The notes below the pieces were generated by a model. That model searched no databases, was not told the DNA's origin, and was given only the letters and a program-made list of their open reading frames with translations. Shown here one piece after another: positions 17,545 to 20,709 of a stretch of DNA of 20,709 nt; the stretch's first letter is position 1, and every line of letters begins with the position of its first letter. Location of the stretch: NCBI GenBank assembly GCA_039807445.1, contig JBDHRG010000053.1:1-20709 (forward strand). The letters are read 5' to 3'. The translations under genes and the position numbers were made by a program. This DNA is from JBDHRG01 sp039807445. Lineage in GTDB: Bacteria; Pseudomonadota; Gammaproteobacteria; Competibacterales; Competibacteraceae.

Positions 17545-17714
17545 CCCGCAGGGGATAGTCGGCATCGAGCGGCTTGATCCCGGCGCCGCGCTGGTCTATC
17601 CGGAATCATCCGGCCCGCCGCCGCGTGCGGCGCGCCGGGCGGGAGACCGCCGGCGCCTGCCGGCGGTGGATGCGACCGGACCGCGGCGGCACCGTACCGC
17701 CAGGGAGCGGCGGC
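17545..17714 (+). promoter_or_regulatory. Upstream region of the LuxR-type gene with a strong hairpin
   Basis: No gene is supported here. A perfect hairpin, ACCGCCGGC (17646-17654) with GCCGGCGGT (17659-17667) and a GCCT loop, lies about 48 bases before the regulator start. A second GC-rich imperfect inverted repeat lies at about 17613-17643. The hairpin may be an operator, a leader structure or a terminator of the old reductase gene. No convincing -35/-10 pair is seen. Confidence 0.35.
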
Positions 17715-18305
17715 ATGAATCAGCACCAGGGGCCGGCGCCTGCGCCGGATGCGCTGTGGACCCTGCTCGACTATCTGCCGTGCGGCGTCGTGCTCGCCGA
17801 TAGCGAAGGCCGGGCGCCGTACCTGAACCGCACCGCGCGCGAGCTGTGCGCCGCCGCCGACGGGCTCGCGCTGGTGGACGGCTGCCTGCGCGCCGGACGC
17901 ATCTCGGACACCGTGCGCCTCTCGACCGCGATCGTCACGGCCGTCGAAACCGGCCGCGCCAGCCTCGCTGTGCCGCGGCCATCGGGGCTGCACCCCTACG
18001 GCATCGAGCTGGTTCGACTCATCTGCGCCGACACGGATGCGCTGATCGCGCTGTTCGTCTCCGACCCCGTCCGTACCCCGCGCCTGCACGCCGCCGCCGC
18101 CGAGCTGTTCGCGCTGACCCCGGCCGAGCTGCGCCTGCTCGAGCTGCTCGGCCGCGGCCTCGACACGCTCGCGATCGCCACCGAGCTCGGCATCAGCCGC
18201 AACACCGCCCGCCTGCACCTCGAACACCTGCTGCGCAAGACCCGCACCCACCGCCAGGGCGAGCTGGTGGCACTGCTGCGCGGGCTGCATGCGGTGCAGG
18301 GGTGA
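17715..18305 (+). CDS. LuxR-family transcriptional regulator with PAS-like N-terminus
   Basis: This is a 196-residue DNA-binding regulator. Residues 133-190 form a LuxR/FixJ-type HTH: LTPAELRLLELLGRG, then IATELGISRNTARLHLEHLL and a final KTRTHRQGELVALL. Residues 13-115 (LLDYLPCGVVLADSEGRAPYLN...) resemble the opening of a PAS sensory domain, as in the family where the phrase A-V-x-L-x-D-x-x-G-x-x-x-x-x-N recurs. The ligand and targets are unknown. The ATG at 17715 has GGGAG seven bases upstream; an in-frame ATG at 17574 would add 47 low-complexity arginine-rich residues. A decayed copy of its HTH end occurs at 19638-19815. No response-regulator receiver domain is present. Confidence 0.8.
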   Translation: MNQHQGPAPAPDALWTLLDYLPCGVVLADSEGRAPYLNRTARELCAAADGLALVDGCLRAGRISDTVRLSTAIVTAVETGRASLAVPRPSGLHPYGIELVRLICADTDALIALFVSDPVRTPRLHAAAAELFALTPAELRLLELLGRGLDTLAIATELGISRNTARLHLEHLLRKTRTHRQGELVALLRGLHAVQG

Positions 18306-18337
18306 TCTTGGCTCGGGGCTGTGCCGTCGCCCCCAGC

Positions 18338-18369
18338 CATGACGAGGTGCGTCATGCCTGTGCTAGCAT
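18338..18369 (+). promoter_or_regulatory. Promoter and operator of the TumE/TumA-type pair
   Basis: A perfect inverted repeat, CATGACG (18338-18344) and CGTCATG (18350-18356), sits where the -35 region should be for the extended -10 TGCTAGCAT (TAGCAT at 18364-18369). The TumE-type gene starts seven bases later, at 18376, so the transcript would be nearly leaderless. The layout fits autorepression by the HTH antitoxin. Confidence 0.45.
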
Positions 18370-18375
18370 CGGACG

Positions 18376-18672
18376 GTGAGCCGAAGAGCCGCGTCCGAAC
18401 GCAAGGTCGTCGACGATACCTTCCAGATCCCGAAAGCCCGCGGCAACGGTTTGCTGCGCCGCGAAGTGTGGATCGATGCCCGGGGCTGCGTGACGCGCTA
18501 CAACCTCGCTTACATCAACCATGCGCTTTGCGCCGTCGATAACGGCCGGGTGCTCGGTTTCGACAACGATCACGGCTTCCATCACCGGCACCGAATGGGA
18601 CAGATGGAGCCGATCGAGTTCACGAGCTTCGAGGCGCTGGAAGAGCGCTTCGAGACCGAATGCGCTGCATGA
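18376..18672 (+). CDS. TumE-type toxin (DUF6516 family)
   Basis: This is a 98-residue protein with the hallmarks of the TumE/DUF6516 toxin family: VTRYNLAYINHALCAVDNGR, then VLGFDNDHGFHHRHRMG near residues 58-75 and FTSFEALEERFE at the end. It is followed by an HTH gene that overlaps by four bases, which is the toxin-first order reported for TumE-TumA modules. The start is a GTG at 18376, with no Shine-Dalgarno site and only a few bases after the predicted transcription start. The biochemical target is not evident from sequence. The call depends on recall of the HHRH-containing family and on context. Confidence 0.7.
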   Translation: MSRRAASERKVVDDTFQIPKARGNGLLRREVWIDARGCVTRYNLAYINHALCAVDNGRVLGFDNDHGFHHRHRMGQMEPIEFTSFEALEERFETECAA

Positions 18673-19058
18673 ACAAGCGTGATGAGGAGCATGTGGTGAT
18701 CGAAACCGCCGAGGTCGCGTCCTTCTTCCGCCGTGAGCGGGAGGTCACGCGGCTGGCCGATGCCGATGCGCCGATCCCGGGAACCCGGATCATTTCGTTC
18801 GGCGATCCGAGCGAACTGCTCGCCGCCATCACGCCGAGCCGCATCGCGCTGGTGCGGGCGGTGCGCGAGCGCCCCGAGTCGATCACCGGCCTCGCGCGAC
18901 GCATGAAGCGCGACCGCGCCGCCGTGGCGCGCGACATCAAATTGCTGAACGACTACGGCTTGGTCGATCTCGCCGACGAGGCCAACCCGGGCCACGGACG
19001 ACACAAGATCGTCAAGCCGGCAGCGACCGGCTCGCTTCGCCTGGAAGCGACGATTTGA
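18669..19058 (+). CDS. TumA-type HTH antitoxin
   Basis: This is a 129-residue protein with a winged-helix DNA-binding segment: LLAAITPSRIALVRAVRERP, then SITGLARRMKRDRAAVARDIKLL and a basic wing-like end (GHGRHKIVKP). This arrangement occurs in HVO_A0114-type regulators that pair with DUF6516 toxins. The ATG at 18669 overlaps the toxin stop (ATGA), so translation is coupled; an in-frame ATG at 18660 is an alternative. It presumably represses the operator at 18338-18356. Its stop is 10 bases from the stop of the convergent DUF29 gene. Confidence 0.7.
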   Translation: MNKRDEEHVVIETAEVASFFRREREVTRLADADAPIPGTRIISFGDPSELLAAITPSRIALVRAVRERPESITGLARRMKRDRAAVARDIKLLNDYGLVDLADEANPGHGRHKIVKPAATGSLRLEATI

Positions 19059-19068
19059 TGCCGCGCCC

Positions 19069-19500
19069 TCATTCCGGCATGAAATCCGGATCGAGCGCCT
19101 GTTCAATGCTGTACGGACAGGTGTCGGGGAACACGCGTTCGTCGAGGTCGGTTTCCCGCGCAGCCATCAGACGCGCGTCGCCGTAAGCGTCGACGAAGGC
19201 TTCGTCGAGCTCGGACTCGAGGCTCGGGTTCTTGCGCAGCAGACGCTCGAGACGCCGACGCTGCTCGGCGGCGGTCAGCACCCCGCTGCGCCCCCGCCGT
19301 TCCGGCTGGAACTGCCATTTCAGGAGCTGCGCCAGCAGCACGCCGAGGCAGTTTTCCAGCTCCGAGCGTTTGCTGCCACCCATGTCCTCGATTTCCTCGA
19401 TCAGCTTGTCCATGTCGATCTTCTCGAACTGGCCGGTGCGCAGCAGGCGTGCCTGTTCCTGCGCCCAGGCGTAGAAGTCGGAGTCGTGGGTCGTGCTTAT
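19069..19500 (-). CDS. DUF29 family protein with ATA at the expected start
   Basis: This is a 143-residue protein of the DUF29 family, small and of unknown function, often multicopy in cyanobacteria and sulfur bacteria. Typical family phrases are present: DSDFYAWAQEQARLLR, then KLIEEIEDMGGSKRSELEN, LLAQLLKWQFQPERR and CPYSIEQALDPDFMPE. Family members normally begin M-S/T-T-x-H-D-x-D-F-Y. Here the codon in the Met place (19498-19500) is ATA, although a GAGGGG ribosome-binding site sits five bases upstream. The alternative is a GTG at 19545, which adds 15 non-family residues and has no such site. Either translation starts at ATA at low level, or the start was lost by mutation and the gene is silenced. 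It converges on the TumA-type gene. Confidence 0.7.
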   Translation of the reverse strand: MSTTHDSDFYAWAQEQARLLRTGQFEKIDMDKLIEEIEDMGGSKRSELENCLGVLLAQLLKWQFQPERRGRSGVLTAAEQRRRLERLLRKNPSLESELDEAFVDAYGDARLMAARETDLDERVFPDTCPYSIEQALDPDFMPE

Positions 19501-19637
19501 GTCGGCCCCTCGATGGATGGTTCGTGCCCGTCGTGCAGTGTACACGTGCAGACATCCGGAACTGCACGGGGGCAGGTGGCCCAGGGCAGCGAGGCATGAG
19601 GTGTTGACGAGCCGTACGTGCCCCGGGCAGGTGCCCG
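19501..19637. other. Intergenic region upstream of the DUF29 gene
   Basis: No gene is supported. It contains the perfect palindrome GTGTACAC (19538-19545) and should hold the DUF29 promoter, reading leftward, but no convincing -35/-10 pair was found. Confidence 0.3.
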
Positions 19638-19815
19638 ACGACCGCGCCTCGACCCGCTCGCGATCGTTGCCGAGCCCAGCATCCGCTGCAATACAGCCTG
19701 CATGCACCTCGAGCACCTGCTGCGCGAGACCCGCACTTCATCGCCAGCGCGAGCGGGCGGCGCTGCTTGTGGCGACTGCTTGCGGTGCAGGGGGGGATTT
19801 TCTCGGCTGGCTGAT
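19638..19815 (+). pseudogene. Decayed copy of the LuxR regulator HTH-coding end
   Basis: The stretch resembles the 3' end of the intact LuxR-type gene (about 18148-18325), both in DNA and in the fragment CMHLEHLLRETRT, compared with RLHLEHLLRKTRT in the intact gene. Similarity appears to run past the original stop codon (both have a GGTGCAGGGG run followed by a CTCGG-containing tail). Frame shifts and substitutions destroy the HTH, and no N-terminal part is present. The two copies bracket the TumE/TumA pair and the DUF29 gene. Confidence 0.65.
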
Positions 19816-19877
19816 CGCTCGCACAGCCAAGAAGCTCAACGTTTCGGCGAGCCCGGGGCGTGGCAGCCAGGCGCCGG

Positions 19878-19909
19878 TTGAGTGAAGTATTCCGTCCAAG
19901 TAATATTCC
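19878..19909 (+). promoter_or_regulatory. Promoter of the HigB/HigA-type pair
   Basis: TTGAGT (19878-19883) and TAATAT (19901-19906) are exactly 17 bases apart. Near-repeats AAGTATTCC (19885-19893) and AAGTAATATTCC (19898-19909) overlap the spacer and -10, a likely place for the antitoxin to bind. Transcription would start at about 19912-19914, at the first codon of the toxin gene. Confidence 0.6.
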
Positions 19910-19913
19910 TCGC

Positions 19914-20279
19914 ATGTCATGGAAAATCGAATACACCGACGAGTTCGGCGCGTGGTGGGATTCGCTGGGCGAAGACATGCAAGTTTCGGTCGGTGCCGTG
20001 GTCGGGCTCCTGGAGGCGAAGGGGCCACAGCTGCCCTTCCCGTACAGCTCCGGGATCCGTGGTTCGCGCCACGGCCACATGCGCGAGTTGCGCATCCAGC
20101 ATCGGGGCGAGCCGTACCGCGTGCTGTATGCGTTCGATCCGCGTCGAGCGGCGATCTTGCTGATCGGTGGCACCAAGGTTGGGGATGACCGCTGGTACGA
20201 AACCTTCGTGCCGATCGCCGATGATCTCTACGACGAGCATGTGGCGCAACTGCGCCGGGAGGGCTTGATCGATGGCTAA
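19914..20279 (+). CDS. HigB-type (Gp49-like, RelE/ParE superfamily) toxin
   Basis: This is a 121-residue protein of the phage-derived Gp49-like/HigB group in the RelE superfamily, whose characterised members cleave mRNA on the ribosome. Visible signatures are WKIEYTDEFGAWWDSL at the start, LPFPYSSGIRGSRHGHMREL near residues 40-60 and EPYRVLYAFDPRRAAILLIG near 65-85. The C-terminus ends in the usual basic/acidic helix (YDEHVAQLRREG). The antitoxin gene overlaps its end by eight bases. The ATG at 19914 was preferred over an in-frame ATG at 19860 because the earlier one lies upstream of the promoter. No ribosome-binding site precedes it. Confidence 0.85.
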   Translation: MSWKIEYTDEFGAWWDSLGEDMQVSVGAVVGLLEAKGPQLPFPYSSGIRGSRHGHMRELRIQHRGEPYRVLYAFDPRRAAILLIGGTKVGDDRWYETFVPIADDLYDEHVAQLRREGLIDG

Positions 20280-20598
20280 GAAGTTCAGCGAGCTGCGTGC
20301 CCGCATGTCGCCCGAGGCGCAGGCGAAGAGCGAGGCGCTCACGCACCGGATGCTCGACGAGCTGCCGCTGCAAGAGCTGCGGCAGGCGCGCAGCCTATCG
20401 CAGGAGCAGTTGGCGGAAGTGCTGCACGTGGGTCAGGGTGCGATCTCCAGGCTGGAGCGGCGCACGGACATGTACATTAGTACGCTGCGCAGCTACATCC
20501 GCGCCATGGGCGGCGAACTGGAGATCACGGCCCGCTTCCCGGACGGTTCGGTGCGGATCTCGCAGTTCGAGCAGATCGAAGAGGCCAGGCGGCCGTAG
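20272..20598 (+). CDS. HigA-type XRE-family antitoxin
   Basis: This is a 108-residue protein with a Cro/C1-type HTH at about residues 34-70: LQELRQARSLSQEQLAEVL, then HVGQGAISRLERRTDMYIS. It ends with LRSYIRAMGGELEITARFPDG, a tail frequent in HigA-like antitoxins paired with Gp49-type toxins. It would neutralise the upstream toxin and repress the shared promoter at 19878-19909. Its start lies inside the toxin reading frame (eight-base overlap), so the two are translationally coupled. The stop is at 20596-20598. Confidence 0.85.
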   Translation: MAKKFSELRARMSPEAQAKSEALTHRMLDELPLQELRQARSLSQEQLAEVLHVGQGAISRLERRTDMYISTLRSYIRAMGGELEITARFPDGSVRISQFEQIEEARRP

Positions 20599-20709
20599 CA
20601 GGCGGGAGCTGGATGCATGAGGTTGCTGCATTTGGTGATCGCGGCCACTCCTGATGGCAACGGTCACGGCTTTCCCCGTCGGCTCCGACCGGGGTAGGTG
20701 GAGCCGAGC
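20599..20709. other. Right-edge sequence with an inverted repeat
   Basis: No gene is supported. CGGCTCC (20680-20686) and GGAGCCG (20700-20706) form a perfect seven-base inverted repeat around a 13-base loop. There is no T-tract before the window ends. It may be a terminator of the HigB/HigA-type pair or part of a repeat that continues outside. Confidence 0.3.

Noticed and set aside
20665..20709. Possible CRISPR type I-E-like repeat (TTCCCCG...CCGGGG) at the right edge
   Set aside because: Only one unit is visible, the stem is imperfect, and no spacer or second repeat is within the window.

Overview
The window is high-GC bacterial chromosome, most likely from a gammaproteobacterium. The F1Fo subunit sequences (especially AtpD, AtpE and AtpG) and the gene order rsmG-parA-parB-atpIBEFHAGDC-glmU fit that class. 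AtpE looks like those of purple sulfur bacteria and relatives (Chromatiales), but this placement is inference from memory of protein families and no search was run.

Layout. (1) 33-4016, minus strand: kdpF-kdpA-kdpB, the high-affinity K+ uptake ATPase. KdpF is a 29-residue peptide preceded by a 9-codon leader ORF that overlaps its start. kdpC would lie beyond the left edge. (2) 4172-6174, plus strand: a compact three-gene cassette of a Phd/YefM-type antitoxin, a PIN-domain protein that has lost most of its catalytic acids, and an intact patatin-like phospholipase resembling the CapV effectors of CBASS anti-phage systems. No CD-NTase is visible. This is the best candidate for an undescribed system here. 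(3) 6302-8652: rsmG, parA and parB, read from an extended -10 promoter. (4) 8681-15782: the complete ATP synthase operon atpIBEFHAGDC, starting from a near-consensus sigma70 promoter. (5) 15783-15953: a hairpin-rich gap with inverted arrays of a 7-base repeat, followed by glmU. (6) 17394-20709: an accessory region with the remnant of a flavin reductase-like gene, a LuxR-type regulator, a TumE/TumA-type toxin-antitoxin pair, a DUF29 gene facing the other way with an ATA codon at its expected start, a decayed copy of the LuxR HTH coding end, and a HigB/HigA-type toxin-antitoxin pair.

How it fits together. The middle is conserved housekeeping: 16S rRNA methylation, chromosome segregation, ATP synthesis and UDP-GlcNAc synthesis. 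Both flanks are accessory. They carry toxin-antitoxin or defence-like modules, gene fragments and repeats, and mnmG, the usual upstream neighbour of rsmG, is replaced by the patatin cassette. The conserved block therefore seems bordered by two plastic insertion zones.

Limits. Families were assigned by reading motifs. Promoters, operators and hairpins are sequence-level predictions without any energy calculation.
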